NCBI GenBank assembly: GCA_002449765.1
Contig: DJXN01000010.1
Span: 119,806-183,805, forward strand
Origin: Fibrobacter sp. UBA7003
GTDB lineage: Bacteria > Fibrobacterota > Fibrobacteria > Fibrobacterales > Fibrobacteraceae
Direction of reading: 5' to 3'
Length of the DNA stretch: 64,000 bases
Positions 1 to 8,370 of this stretch are shown here, in pieces. The translations under genes and the position numbers were made by a program. Numbering within the stretch: the first letter of the stretch is position 1; every line of letters starts with the position of its first letter. The notes below the pieces were generated by a model. That model saw only the letters and a program-made list of their open reading frames with translations, had not been told where the DNA came from and did no database searches.

Positions 1-1
1 G

Positions 2-544
2 AAGGGAACAATAGAATTTAAAGAATACGGGTTTATGGTTGATTCAAGAGATAATAGGACATACAAAACTGTCATCATCGGAAACCAAACATGGATGGCG
101 GAAAACTTAAATTACTATTACAAGTACGCTAGTTATTGTTATGACAATGATGCAAATAATTGCAGTATATATGGAAGACTTTATAGTGCACATATTTCGA
201 ACTTTGATTCCATTTGCCCTAATGGTTGGCACATACCCGATACCACAGAATGGAGGGTCTTGTTTGATGCTGTTGGGGGGCAATCTATCGCAGCCAAGGT
301 TCTCAAATCACTGAATTGGAATAGCGGAAATGGTACGGATATCTATGGTTTCGCCGCGTTACCAGCGGGTTATACGAGTAATTATGGATATGATATTTAC
401 GAAGGTGAAGCAGCCTTTTTTTGGAGTGCTCCGGGCAACACGTCCTACAGAAGAGGCGTAAACATGTACAACAACAGAGATGATGCTGTTTCGGCCTCTG
501 GAAGTGCCATTGAACACAGATCTGTACGCTGTATCAAAAATTAA
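2..544 (+). CDS. FISUMP-domain protein, 5' truncated by window edge
   Basis: The reading frame is open from base 2, so the first in-frame ATG (35) is probably internal and the true start lies outside the window. The visible part is one complete FISUMP (Fibrobacter succinogenes major paralogous) domain. It opens with DSRDNRTYKTVIIGNQTWMA, has the core CPNGWHIPDTTEWR, a central LYGFAALPAG-like stretch (here IYGFAALPAG) and ends in SVRCIKN. The domain is typical of surface or secreted proteins of this phylum and its function is unknown. The gene is AT-rich like its downstream neighbours. It matches the FISUMP proteins at 33942 and 55257 in order of motifs. The family call is firm; any role would be a guess. 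Confidence 0.9.
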   Translation, partial: KGTIEFKEYGFMVDSRDNRTYKTVIIGNQTWMAENLNYYYKYASYCYDNDANNCSIYGRLYSAHISNFDSICPNGWHIPDTTEWRVLFDAVGGQSIAAKVLKSLNWNSGNGTDIYGFAALPAGYTSNYGYDIYEGEAAFFWSAPGNTSYRRGVNMYNNRDDAVSASGSAIEHRSVRCIKN

Positions 545-605
545 TCTAATCTAAGGCTTTTGTCTAAGGAGTTGAATCAAGCCATACACAATAAGAGACG
601 CAAAC

Positions 606-1127
606 ATGTGTACCGATACTGAACTTGCTGCGGCTTTTTCATTGCTGAGCCATAAACACTTGCCAGTTCTTTGCAAATTGAGAGATTGGCTCAATAATGT
701 ATTCTGTGATTCTGAAATAGGATTTTTTACTTCAGAAAATAAAGACAATCGCAGGCTATATTTGGCATACTATTTTAAATGTAGCGGAACGGAATACAAA
801 TTTGTTATTTGTCTCAATCAAGAAGATTTGAAGGGGACGTTCTTTCATTTGGGATTTAGGCGAAAAGATAATCACAAAATTGATAATCCGACAGATGTTG
901 CTAATTGTCAGCAAATTCTTAATGCGGTCAATGCTAGCCTCAAAACAAATTATGGATTAAATTGTTGTGGCAAAACACTCTATTTGAATCCGTTGTCTGA
1001 ATATCAATTAAAGTTTTTTCTTAACGCAGCCCGTTCGTGCATGTCAAAAATACCGAATTTCAAAGGCGATTGTAAAAACGGATTCTTCACCCTAACAAAA
1101 GCCAAGGAAATCGTCAAAAATTTGTAA
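606..1127 (+). CDS. Hypothetical cysteine-containing protein (173 aa)
   Basis: I do not recognise a family. The protein is soluble by inspection, with no signal peptide or membrane segment, and carries about ten cysteines including a CC pair in GLNCCGKTL. It follows the truncated FISUMP gene by about 60 bases and precedes the secreted nuclease gene at 1209 on the same strand. AT-rich codon use matches both neighbours. The ATG at 606 is the first in frame; the only strong purine tract (AAGGAG) lies about 30 bases upstream, so a slightly different start is possible. Its place next to a toxin-like nuclease allows an immunity or accessory role, but nothing in the sequence shows this. Confidence 0.6.
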   Translation: MCTDTELAAAFSLLSHKHLPVLCKLRDWLNNVFCDSEIGFFTSENKDNRRLYLAYYFKCSGTEYKFVICLNQEDLKGTFFHLGFRRKDNHKIDNPTDVANCQQILNAVNASLKTNYGLNCCGKTLYLNPLSEYQLKFFLNAARSCMSKIPNFKGDCKNGFFTLTKAKEIVKNL

Positions 1128-1132
1128 TATAG

Positions 1133-1161
1133 CCTAGGTTAAGCCTAGAGAGAATCTCTAG
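1133..1161 (+). terminator. Overlapping hairpins after the 173 aa gene
   Basis: Two alternative short hairpins share the same bases: CTAGG/CCTAG (1134-1138 with 1144-1148) and CTAGAGA/TCTCTAG (1145-1151 with 1155-1161, loop GAA). There is no T-run directly after them, so termination is uncertain. A TATATT box at 1172-1177 follows and could be the -10 of the gene at 1209. Confidence 0.35.
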
Positions 1162-1208
1162 CACTCCGTTCTATATTTTTTTGACAATTTTTCATCCTTA
1201 ATTTAAAC

Positions 1209-2291
1209 ATGAACAAACTTGCATTTTTAGCCCTACTCCTATTCGCAACGGCTTTTTCATTCGCCGAAGAGACTTTTGCGGAAGTAACCTATGCAGAAAC
1301 AACCTATGCTGAGGAAACTTTCGCAGAAATAACCTACGCAGAAATGACTTTCGCCGAAGAAGTCATTTCTTCTAGCGGCCTGAATTTGCGTGACAAGCAT
1401 ATCGAAAAAATGTCAGTCCAAGAATTGAGAGACCGTTACGAAGGAAAATATGACATCGATTGGGGTAAAGTCGCCGCAAAATTTGGCGTAGGCGCCGCTA
1501 TCATTGTCATCACGGGAACGGTAAGCGTTGTAGCCGGTGCCACGGGTGCAGAGCCAGTCGCAGCTATTGCATTTGCATCTTGTAAAGGAGCCGCAATTGG
1601 CGCAATTTCAGGAGCTGTTGTTGGCGGTGGGCTTGGCGGCTTAATAGAGGCTTTAAAGAGCGGAAATCTTTCCGCCGCACAAAAAGGCGCAATTGAAAGC
1701 GCTGCCGACGGTTTTATGTGGGGTGCTGCAATAGGTGCCGTAACGGGTGGTGTAGGTAAGGCTAAGTCTGTAAAAAAGAATCCTTCAAAAGCTAAGGCAG
1801 AACCGGTGATGGAACCCAAAAAGATTGCACAGGATATTCAGAGTCCCAACGGTATTCCTAAAAATACAACTTATACTGTAGATGGGTTTGTTGAAAATGG
1901 AGCGAAATACACGACAGACCAATATGGTCGTATCAATGAATTTTCAGCCATCTTGAGAAAAACAAATTACAACCCAAGGGGCAGCAAAGGCGTAGAACAA
2001 AAAATAGGTCATCAAATGAAATGTGGTGTAGGCGGACATTTAATTGGCAATCAATTTGGTGGTACAGGGGGTTATGAGAACCTTGTTCCTATGAGTTCTT
2101 CTGTTAATTCCGGTACTTATAAGTCTCTTGAAAATGTATGGGCAAAAGCCCTAAAAGAAGGAAAGAAAGTTTTGGTTTCTGGGAAACTCCTCTACAGTGG
2201 AACATCCTTTGTTCCCACAGAATTTATCATCAATTACATTGTTGATGGTGTTGCTCAGCTCGAAAAGCGTATACCGAATACCTGTCCTTAA
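1209..2291 (+). CDS. Secreted protein with DNA/RNA non-specific endonuclease (Endonuclea_NS_2-like) C-terminus
   Basis: Residues 1-19 form a signal peptide. Residues 18-50 are a seven-fold five-residue repeat of the form [FY]AE-x-T. Residues 92-183 are glycine/alanine-rich with glycine-zipper character, as in membrane-inserting or translocation segments. Residues 220-355 match the toxin-type non-specific nuclease fold: YGRINEF, then GGHLIGNQFGG with the likely catalytic His277, then NLVPM and a conserved Asn300/Glu309 region (YKSLENVWAKALKEGKKV). This layout, an export signal with a hydrophobic middle and a C-terminal nuclease, is that of polymorphic toxins. No dedicated secretion marker is visible. 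The role as an interbacterial effector is inference. The next gene, 38 bases on, is a candidate partner. Confidence 0.75.
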   Translation: MNKLAFLALLLFATAFSFAEETFAEVTYAETTYAEETFAEITYAEMTFAEEVISSSGLNLRDKHIEKMSVQELRDRYEGKYDIDWGKVAAKFGVGAAIIVITGTVSVVAGATGAEPVAAIAFASCKGAAIGAISGAVVGGGLGGLIEALKSGNLSAAQKGAIESAADGFMWGAAIGAVTGGVGKAKSVKKNPSKAKAEPVMEPKKIAQDIQSPNGIPKNTTYTVDGFVENGAKYTTDQYGRINEFSAILRKTNYNPRGSKGVEQKIGHQMKCGVGGHLIGNQFGGTGGYENLVPMSSSVNSGTYKSLENVWAKALKEGKKVLVSGKLLYSGTSFVPTEFIINYIVDGVAQLEKRIPNTCP

Positions 2292-2329
2292 ACTCAACAA
2301 AATTTCACAAACAAAAGGAAGTTGACTCT

Positions 2330-2908
2330 ATGAAAAAAACATGTCTTTCTATAGCGATATTTGCATGCGTTGCCTTTGCTGGCAATATTTTCAATGCAGA
2401 TGGTTCCATCAACAAGGAATCTGCCGAATATAAAAAAGCGAATGAGAAATGCAATAATGGATGCGATTATGAAGATTGGAGCGTTTCAGACTCGTTGTCA
2501 TATTCATTAGATGGCAAGACTTTTAGTCGTGGACATATAATAACGGGAAATCAACCATCTGAAAGTCTTCCACTATACATAAAATTTAGCTCAACCATAA
2601 AAACAGACCATTGGTTTGAGACTACCCAAACCCTCATTCCTATTGCTATAAAAGTGAATGCAGAAAACGGATTTAAATATTATATGGTATCACAGGGAAA
2701 TGGAGATTTTTCATGGATTAAGAATGAACGCGAAGGGGTCTATAAATTTCATGCCCTAGGTAATAAAAACGGAATAGAAAGCGAATCTGTTCTAAAACTT
2801 TCCTCTATAAAATCTGGTACAGTAAGCATACAGGTCATTTATCTAAACGAATCGCTAAATCGCAGATACGGAAACAAGTACAGCATCTACGTCCACCCCA
2901 AGAAATAA
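2330..2908 (+). CDS. Secreted hypothetical protein downstream of nuclease (possible partner)
   Basis: A signal peptide covers residues 1-17, with cleavage likely after AFA-G. The mature part is beta-rich by its alternating polar/hydrophobic pattern and carries a cysteine pair (KCNNGCDYEDW). No family is recognised. A GGAAG purine tract lies about 10 bases before the ATG. It follows the secreted nuclease gene by only 38 bases on the same strand, the usual position of an immunity gene, and being periplasmic it would meet an incoming nuclease before the cytoplasm. That interpretation is inference. It could equally be an unrelated envelope protein. Confidence 0.65.
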   Translation: MKKTCLSIAIFACVAFAGNIFNADGSINKESAEYKKANEKCNNGCDYEDWSVSDSLSYSLDGKTFSRGHIITGNQPSESLPLYIKFSSTIKTDHWFETTQTLIPIAIKVNAENGFKYYMVSQGNGDFSWIKNEREGVYKFHALGNKNGIESESVLKLSSIKSGTVSIQVIYLNESLNRRYGNKYSIYVHPKK

Positions 2909-3015
2909 AATTTCCAAGATTGTTGAACATTCATTCCCACAATTGTGAAAAATCGGGCCCGACATGCCAATTTGGCCAGCCCAAAAGATATCGGCCTGTT
3001 TATATTGAGCAATCC

Positions 3016-3055
3016 TATTTAATATTTTTGCTACTTTCAACAAAAATATTAAATA
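3016..3055. terminator. Perfect 15-bp AT-rich inverted repeat between convergent genes
   Basis: TATTTAATATTTTTG (3016-3030) is exactly complementary to 3041-3055 with a 10-base loop. It sits between the convergent ends of the gene at 2330 (plus) and abiEii (minus). A bidirectional terminator is most likely, although the stem is unusually AT-rich and long. Confidence 0.6.
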
Positions 3056-3065
3056 AGTGACATTT

Positions 3066-3962
3066 TTACGCAAAAACACCCAGGTCGATGATTTTCTGCA
3101 GGGAGGCTATGGTGTCCTTGTATCTGGTGTTGTCAAAAATAAAGAATCGCGTCACCCCTTCGTAATCCTGCTTGAAAAAGTTCTTTTCGCAGATTTCTTT
3201 CAAAAGCCGATTGATATTTATCTCTGGTTTTGCCGAAGGGCAGATGTCTAATGAACGGCGAATTTCGCGAACTTTCTCAAGAAGTTCTTTGAATTGCTCG
3301 TCGAATTTAACTAGCGGAAGTATCTTGTGAATATCGTAAATGTGTCGCGATAGACGGCGGGACTTTTGGGTTAGATAATAGTCGCAGATAGCGAATATCT
3401 TGTCAATTAAAGTTCGCTCCAAAGCCTGAACGTTCATCATGAACGGTTCCAGTCCGTAATCGCGCAATGAAATATCTTTTGCGTAATCTGCGATGTAGTT
3501 CCCTATTGGCATCGCTTTGAACGGAAACACTGCCGTGACAAGGCTTGTTTCAACCTTGACAGCGGGGACGATATGTGCATTGGATTTGCAGAGCGGCTTG
3601 TATTCGAATATGTAGTTGTTTATGTCGCGGTCGCTTTGCGTTTTGTCAAAATTAGTAATGACAAGGCCCAATTTGTCGGCGATGGGGGCGATTATGTTGT
3701 ATTTAAGTTTCTTTCGCCGCGCCGCCCCGATATGCTCCGAAAAGGAAATGTCGATATCTTCCGAGAAACGGTTAATGACCTTCAATGCCTTGGAAAGCGA
3801 AGTGCCGCCCTTGAAAACGGCTTTGTCCGACGAGGCCGCAATCTCTTTTAGAATAAGGGAAACGTAGTAGTCCTTTTCGACAACTGCATCCAAGATATTT
3901 AAGGAATCACTAACATCTTGAATTATTTTTTTGAAAAGGGGTTTGTCTTCATGCAAGTACAT
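3066..3962 (-). CDS. abiEii: AbiEii/AbiGii-type nucleotidyltransferase toxin
   Basis: This is the toxin of a type IV toxin-antitoxin / abortive infection pair. Near the N-terminus it has the nucleotidyltransferase signature KGGTSLSKAL (residues 51-60) followed by the acidic metal-binding motif SEDIDISF (67-74), as in AbiEii and MenT-type enzymes. In characterised relatives the enzyme adds nucleotides to tRNA acceptor ends and blocks translation; that activity is known for the family, not shown here. Its length of 298 aa is normal. The start overlaps the antitoxin gene by 14 bases, indicating translational coupling. Confidence 0.92.
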   Translation of the reverse strand: MYLHEDKPLFKKIIQDVSDSLNILDAVVEKDYYVSLILKEIAASSDKAVFKGGTSLSKALKVINRFSEDIDISFSEHIGAARRKKLKYNIIAPIADKLGLVITNFDKTQSDRDINNYIFEYKPLCKSNAHIVPAVKVETSLVTAVFPFKAMPIGNYIADYAKDISLRDYGLEPFMMNVQALERTLIDKIFAICDYYLTQKSRRLSRHIYDIHKILPLVKFDEQFKELLEKVREIRRSLDICPSAKPEININRLLKEICEKNFFKQDYEGVTRFFIFDNTRYKDTIASLQKIIDLGVFA

Positions 3963-4569
3963 CGTAAAGCCTCAAGTCGTAGATATACTTGTATGTTTTT
4001 AGTGGGAAGTTCTCGATGTATTTATCTACGTCGGCGCGGAGAATCTTGTTGCGCAAGATATGCCTGCGGATGATGTCGGGCGCTTCTTCCTCGCAGCAGT
4101 AGTCCGTATATTCTTCAACATCTTTAAGCAAGTCTAAAAGTTGGAGTACGTTGCGGTTTTCCTTGGTGACGGCAATCTTGGCGCGACGAATGTAGTATGG
4201 AGTGTGTCCAACTTTAACCTCACGGGCGATAGCTGTTGAATTATTAGTTACGATTTCTGCCTTATACGGCACCTGCAGACACAATCCCAACTGGTTAGCG
4301 AAGGTGTAACCCGAATAATAACCGTAAATTTCATCGCCATCGGTGATGTACTTGTACTCGGCCACCATGTTCGACGATATGGGGTAGTATTCGTGGTTGG
4401 GGTCCGGCAAAAAATAGACCCCCGGTTCAAACCGCGAAAGTTCGCCCGCATCGACCAGTTTCTTGAATTGCTGTCGCAGATTACCAGCCGAAAGCCCGAG
4501 TGGTTCGGCGTCTTCGGTGAAAATCGGTTTCCCCGGCCCAAATTTTGATTTCAAGAATTCCAAAAGCAT
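3949..4569 (-). CDS. abiEi: AbiEi-type antitoxin with N-terminal winged helix (DUF6088-like)
   Basis: The 206 aa protein begins with a winged-helix-like segment (residues 15-55; GNLRQQFKKLVDAGELSRFE followed by PGVYFLP), the pattern of AbiEi/DUF6088 transcriptional repressor antitoxins. The middle carries GYYSGYTFANQLGL, also typical. It is the first gene of a two-gene operon with abiEii and is expected to repress its own promoter. A perfect inverted repeat sits over the -10 region, about 15 bases upstream of its ATG, which is what an AbiEi operator would look like. Confidence 0.9.
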   Translation of the reverse strand: MLLEFLKSKFGPGKPIFTEDAEPLGLSAGNLRQQFKKLVDAGELSRFEPGVYFLPDPNHEYYPISSNMVAEYKYITDGDEIYGYYSGYTFANQLGLCLQVPYKAEIVTNNSTAIAREVKVGHTPYYIRRAKIAVTKENRNVLQLLDLLKDVEEYTDYCCEEEAPDIIRRHILRNKILRADVDKYIENFPLKTYKYIYDLRLYDVLA

Positions 4570-4583
4570 TTTGCACCCTCATT

Positions 4584-4622
4584 AACACTTTTTAATATAT
4601 ATAATAAAAAAGTGTTTGTCAA
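4584..4622 (-). promoter_or_regulatory. abiE promoter with overlapping operator
   Basis: On the minus strand TTGACA (4617-4622) and TATATT (4594-4599) are separated by exactly 17 bases, a near-consensus promoter. A perfect 10-bp inverted repeat, AACACTTTTT at 4584-4593 and its complement at 4607-4616, brackets the -10 and part of the spacer. AbiEi-type antitoxins bind inverted repeats at their own promoters, so this is the probable autoregulatory operator. Confidence 0.85.
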
Positions 4623-4626
4623 TGGG

Positions 4627-4661
4627 TAAAAAAACACCCCCGACACTTCAATGCCGGGGGC
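4627..4661 (-). terminator. Intrinsic terminator of the dnaK-dnaJ operon
   Basis: On the minus strand a 9-bp GC-rich stem (CCCCCGGCA pairing with TGTCGGGGG, one G-T) with a 6-base loop is followed by a T-rich run. It lies about 70 bases after the dnaJ stop and just before the abiE promoter. Confidence 0.88.
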
Positions 4662-4731
4662 GATATTCTCAAAGTGAGCGCAACGCGCGAACGACCTCAT
4701 ACCTCAGAGGCACCGTGCGCCGACCTCACAC

Positions 4732-5874
4732 CTATTTGAACAGATTCTTCATCTTCTCGAGGAAGGATTCTTCCTGTGCGGTTTCCTTGTCGTGCCTGAG
4801 TTCCGCGAGTTTCTGGTAGAGTTCCTTCTCTTCGCGGGAGATGTCCTTCGGGATTTCCACGCCGATGTTCACGTAGAGGCTTCCACGGTCGCCGCGCTTG
4901 TTCAGCGGGTACAGGCCCTGTTCGCGCAGGCGCAAGATGCTCCCGGCCTGAGTTCCGGCCGCAATCTTGATCTGCACTTCGCCACCGTCCAGCGTCGGGA
5001 TTCGCTGCGTTCCGCCAAGGACCAGCTTGTGGACCGGAACTTTGATTTCGCAGTGCAAATCGTCGCCTTCGCGGGTGTAGAAGTCGTCGGGCTTTTCGGC
5101 AATGACCGCCAGCAAGTCGCCGCAGGCACCGCCGCGAGGCCCGCAGTTGCCTTCGCCTCGCAGGTTCAGGTACTGCCCTTCGGCAACGCCCGCCGGAATC
5201 TTGATGGAAATTTCTTCGGTTTCCTGGACGCGGCCCTCGCCGTGGCAATGCGGGCACGGTTTCGCGATGACTTCGCCCATGCCGTTACAGGTGGGGCAGG
5301 CGCTCTCGGAAACCATCTGGAAGAACCCGCCAGACACGCGGCGCACGCGCCCCGTACCCTTACAGGTATCGCAAGTCTTGATGTCGGTGCCGCCCTTGCC
5401 GTTACATTCCGTACACGGCGTGTAGCGTTTCAGGCGAACCTTCTTGGTGCAGCCCTCGAAGATTTCCTTGTAGCTGAGCGCCACCTTGATCTGCAAATCG
5501 TTTCCGCGGGGAGGCCCGGCCTTGCGACCGCCACGACGGCTGCCGCCAAAACCACCGAATCCGCCACCGAAAATATCGCCAAAGTTCGCGAAGATATCCT
5601 CGAAACTGAATCCTTGGCCGCCGAATCCGCCGCCACCAAAACCGCCACCGGGGGCGTTGAAGCCGAACTGGTCATACTGCTTACGCTTCTCGGGGTTGCT
5701 GAGCACATCGTAGGCCTCGGCAGCCTCCTTGAACTTCTCTTCGGCTTCCTTGTCGCCCGGGTTCTTGTCCGGGTGGTACTTGATGGCAAGCTTCTTGTAG
5801 GCGTGCTTGATCTCGTCAGCACTCGCGTCCTTGCCGACGCCTAGAACTTCGTAATAATCTCTTTTTTCAGCCAT
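4732..5874 (-). CDS. dnaJ: Chaperone DnaJ (Hsp40)
   Basis: This is the full-length 380 aa type I DnaJ, co-chaperone that loads substrates on DnaK and stimulates its ATPase. The J domain (residues 4-70) contains the HPD motif in [11 protein letters not shown] Gly/Phe-rich linker follows (about 73-112). Four zinc motifs come next: [24 protein letters not shown] and CPHCHGEG. The C-terminal substrate-binding domains end at 380. It lies 100 bases downstream of dnaK on the same strand and is closed by a strong terminator, so dnaK-dnaJ is one operon. grpE is separate at 53 kb. No hrcA is adjacent. Confidence 0.98.
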   Translation of the reverse strand: MAEKRDYYEVLGVGKDASADEIKHAYKKLAIKYHPDKNPGDKEAEEKFKEAAEAYDVLSNPEKRKQYDQFGFNAPGGGFGGGGFGGQGFSFEDIFANFGDIFGGGFGGFGGSRRGGRKAGPPRGNDLQIKVALSYKEIFEGCTKKVRLKRYTPCTECNGKGGTDIKTCDTCKGTGRVRRVSGGFFQMVSESACPTCNGMGEVIAKPCPHCHGEGRVQETEEISIKIPAGVAEGQYLNLRGEGNCGPRGGACGDLLAVIAEKPDDFYTREGDDLHCEIKVPVHKLVLGGTQRIPTLDGGEVQIKIAAGTQAGSILRLREQGLYPLNKRGDRGSLYVNIGVEIPKDISREEKELYQKLAELRHDKETAQEESFLEKMKNLFK

Positions 5875-5974
5875 AATATGCCTTCGGCTTCACTTCGATT
5901 AACAAACTCTATTTACGCAAAAAGGATTGCCCCTTTTTGAGAGGCGAATCCTGTTTGATTTTTTAAGGTTGAAA

Positions 5975-7876
5975 TTAGTCAACCACTTCCGCGTCGACGA
6001 CTTCCGGACCGTCGCCCTTCTTGTCGTTCTTCGGCTGTTCAGAAGCACCCGGCTGCGGACCCGGCTGAGCCTGGTTTGCACCGGCGGCCTGGGCCATGGA
6101 GCTGATCATGCCCTGGAGCTTGTCCATAGCGGCCTTGATCTCTTCCTTGGTGCCGTTGTCCTTCTTGGCCTTGATGTCGTCGATGGCAGCCTGCAGCTGG
6201 CTCTTGGTGTCGGCCGGCAGCTTGTCGCCGAATTCCTTGAGCTGACCTTCGGCCTGGTAAGCCATCTGTTCGGCCTGGTTCCTGATGTCCACCAGTTCAC
6301 GCTGTTCCTTGTCCTTGGCAGCGTTGGCTTCGGCATCCTTAACCATCTTGTTGATTTCGTCTTCAGACAAGCCGCTGGAAGAAGTAATCTTGATGGACTG
6401 TTCCTTACCGGTTTCCTTGTCCTTGGCAGACACGTGCACAATGCCGTTCGCGTCGATATCGAAGGTCACTTCGATCTGCGGCACGCCACGGGGCTTCTTC
6501 GGGAGGTCAGTCAAGTCGAACTTGCCGAGCGTACGGTTGTCGCGGGCAAATTCGCGTTCGCCCTGCAGCACGTGAATCGTCACGGCCGGCTGGTTGTCTT
6601 CGGCGGTAGAGAACACCTGGCTCTTCTTGGTCGGAATCGTGGTATTACGGTCGATGAGCTTGGTCATCACGCCACCGAGAGTTTCGATACCCAAGGAAAG
6701 CGGGGTCACGTCGAGGAGCAACACGTCCTTCACGGAGGAGTCGCCGCTAAGCACGGCACCCTGGACAGCGGCACCGATAGCCACCACTTCGTCCGGGTTC
6801 ACAGTCTTGTTCGGTTCCTTGCCGAAGAACTTCTTCACGGCTTCCTGCACGGCCGGGATACGGGTCGAACCACCGACCAGGATCACCTCGTCGATTTCGC
6901 TCAGGGAGAGGCCGGAGTCGGCGATAGCCTTGCGGCAGGGTTCCATGGAGCGTTCCACCAGGTGGGCGGTCAGCTGGTCAAACTTTGCACGGCTGAGCGT
7001 GAGGTCCAAATGTTTCGGGCCCGAAGCGTCGGCAGTGATGAAGGGGAGGTTGATGTTCGTGGAAGTCGTTGCAGAAAGGTCGATCTTCGCCTTTTCCGCG
7101 GCGTCCTTCAAACGCTGCAGGGCCATCTTGTCCTTCTTCAGGTCGATGCCCGGATTGTCCTTCTTGAACTCGTCGTTGATCCAGTCGATAATCACTTCGT
7201 CGAAGTTGTCACCGCCGAGCATCGTATCGCCGTTGGTGGCCTTCACGCTGAACATGCCGTCGTCGATTTCAAGGATAGAGATATCGAACGTACCGCCACC
7301 GAGGTCATACACGGCGACCTTTTCGCTCTTCTTGGAGTCAAGACCGTAGGCAAGTGCTGCAGCCGTCGGTTCGTTCACGATACGCAGCACTTCGAGGCCA
7401 GCAATCTTACCGGCATCCTTCGTAGCCTGACGCTGGGAGTCGTTAAAGTAGGCGGGGACCGTAATCACGGCCTGCGTCACCGGCTGGCCCAGGTAGTCTT
7501 CGGCAATCTTCTTCATGGTCTGGAGAACCATGGCCGAAATCTCGGGAGGAGCGAACTGCTTGTCGTCCACCTGCACGCGCACCGGGTCGGAACCCGAGCC
7601 CACCAGCTTGTAAGGCATGTTCTTTTCGGCAGCGGAGCATTCGCCCGCGGTGCGGCCCATGAAACGCTTGATGGAGTAAATCGTCTTTTCGGGGTTGGTG
7701 ATGGCCTGACGCTTTGCCACGTGGCCCACCAGACGTTCGCCGTTCTTGCCGAAAGCGACAATGGACGGGGTGGTGCGGAAACCTTCCGCGTTAGCGATCA
7801 CGACCGGCTTGCCGCCTTCCATCACGGACACGCAGCTGTTGGTCGTACCAAGGTCAATACCGATAATCTTGCTCAT
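5975..7876 (-). CDS. dnaK: Chaperone DnaK (Hsp70)
   Basis: This is a complete 633 aa Hsp70. The ATPase domain starts with [14 protein letters not shown] and includes the [11 protein letters not shown] phosphate loop and [11 protein letters not shown]. The interdomain linker is [15 protein letters not shown]. The C-terminal tail is EVVDAEVVD, the conserved end of bacterial DnaK. It folds proteins in the cytoplasm with DnaJ (next gene) and GrpE. The ATG at 7876 is preceded by AGGAGACTC. No CIRCE element is seen upstream. Instead a -24/-12-like promoter matches at 7950-7966, so the heat-shock control may differ from the HrcA/CIRCE type. Confidence 0.99.
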   Translation of the reverse strand: MSKIIGIDLGTTNSCVSVMEGGKPVVIANAEGFRTTPSIVAFGKNGERLVGHVAKRQAITNPEKTIYSIKRFMGRTAGECSAAEKNMPYKLVGSGSDPVRVQVDDKQFAPPEISAMVLQTMKKIAEDYLGQPVTQAVITVPAYFNDSQRQATKDAGKIAGLEVLRIVNEPTAAALAYGLDSKKSEKVAVYDLGGGTFDISILEIDDGMFSVKATNGDTMLGGDNFDEVIIDWINDEFKKDNPGIDLKKDKMALQRLKDAAEKAKIDLSATTSTNINLPFITADASGPKHLDLTLSRAKFDQLTAHLVERSMEPCRKAIADSGLSLSEIDEVILVGGSTRIPAVQEAVKKFFGKEPNKTVNPDEVVAIGAAVQGAVLSGDSSVKDVLLLDVTPLSLGIETLGGVMTKLIDRNTTIPTKKSQVFSTAEDNQPAVTIHVLQGEREFARDNRTLGKFDLTDLPKKPRGVPQIEVTFDIDANGIVHVSAKDKETGKEQSIKITSSSGLSEDEINKMVKDAEANAAKDKEQRELVDIRNQAEQMAYQAEGQLKEFGDKLPADTKSQLQAAIDDIKAKKDNGTKEEIKAAMDKLQGMISSMAQAAGANQAQPGPQPGASEQPKNDKKGDGPEVVDAEVVD

Positions 7877-7949
7877 AATGAGTCTCCTATTTTAAATTCT
7901 TGCCGCCCGCGAATCAATCTGAACGGGGCGATTTTTACGCCCATACATA

Positions 7950-7966
7950 AGCAAAACCCGTGCCAA
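7950..7966 (-). promoter_or_regulatory. Candidate sigma-54 type (-24/-12) promoter of dnaK
   Basis: On the minus strand the sequence reads TTGGCACG-GGTT-TTGCT, an exact match to the sigma-54 consensus with the invariant GG and GC ten bases apart. The predicted start site is about 60 bases upstream of the dnaK ATG. No convincing -35/-10 pair was seen for the same start, and no CIRCE element. Whether this organism has rpoN and a matching activator cannot be seen here. Confidence 0.55.
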
Positions 7967-8370
7967 ATGCTAATAACTGGCAAAAAACGGCCATTTTGTT
8001 TCGTTCTGAAACAAGAAAATCCCCTAATTCGGGGCAAAAAAGGCGTGTTTCATTATGAAATAGTAGTTAGGAGGGCAGCGGGATGTGTCATCCTGAGCGA
8101 AGGCGCAACGCACCGAAGTCGAAGGATCCAGACCCGTATATGAGGGGAGGGGGAGGCTTCCCCCTGGTTCGCACTCCGTTGCTCACCACCTCCTCTCCTA
8201 AGGGGCCCCGCCCCCTAAAACCCCCGGCATCTCATAATATTTTTCCTACTGAAAGATTATGTCACATGTTTGAGTATATATTTTACGAGTAATCTAATAT
8301 TTTAATTATATGGCAACATCTACCCAAGATGTTGCAACCTGTAGAAAAAACTTTAATCTAGTGCTGATAT
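7967..8370. other. Intergenic region with GC-rich dispersed repeat and hairpin
   Basis: No gene is supported here. From about 8088 it contains GTCATCCTGAGCGAAGG followed by GAAGTCGAAGGATCCAG, a dispersed intergenic repeat type. Then comes a G/C-block segment (8140-8225) with a GGGGGAGGCTTCCCCC self-complementary core; a similar GGGGGAGGCTGCGCG string is at 11265. The last 130 bases are AT-rich and belong to the next accessory gene. A perfect 9-bp hairpin lies at 8313-8321/8327-8335 (GCAACATCT, loop ACCCA), about 35 bases before the GIY-YIG gene. Confidence 0.6.

Noticed and set aside
2909..3065. Short open frames between the nuclease partner and abiEii
   Set aside because: They have no start signals or similarity and overlap the hairpin.
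5927..8143. Long open frame opposite dnaK, and similar long frames opposite GH43, carB, pyrG and the hybrid kinase
   Set aside because: They mirror strongly codon-biased genes, have no family motifs and no start signals; the opposite strand encodes the recognised proteins.
7877..8370. CIRCE operator upstream of dnaK
   Set aside because: No TTAGCACTC-N9-GAGTGCTAA or close variant was found on either strand.
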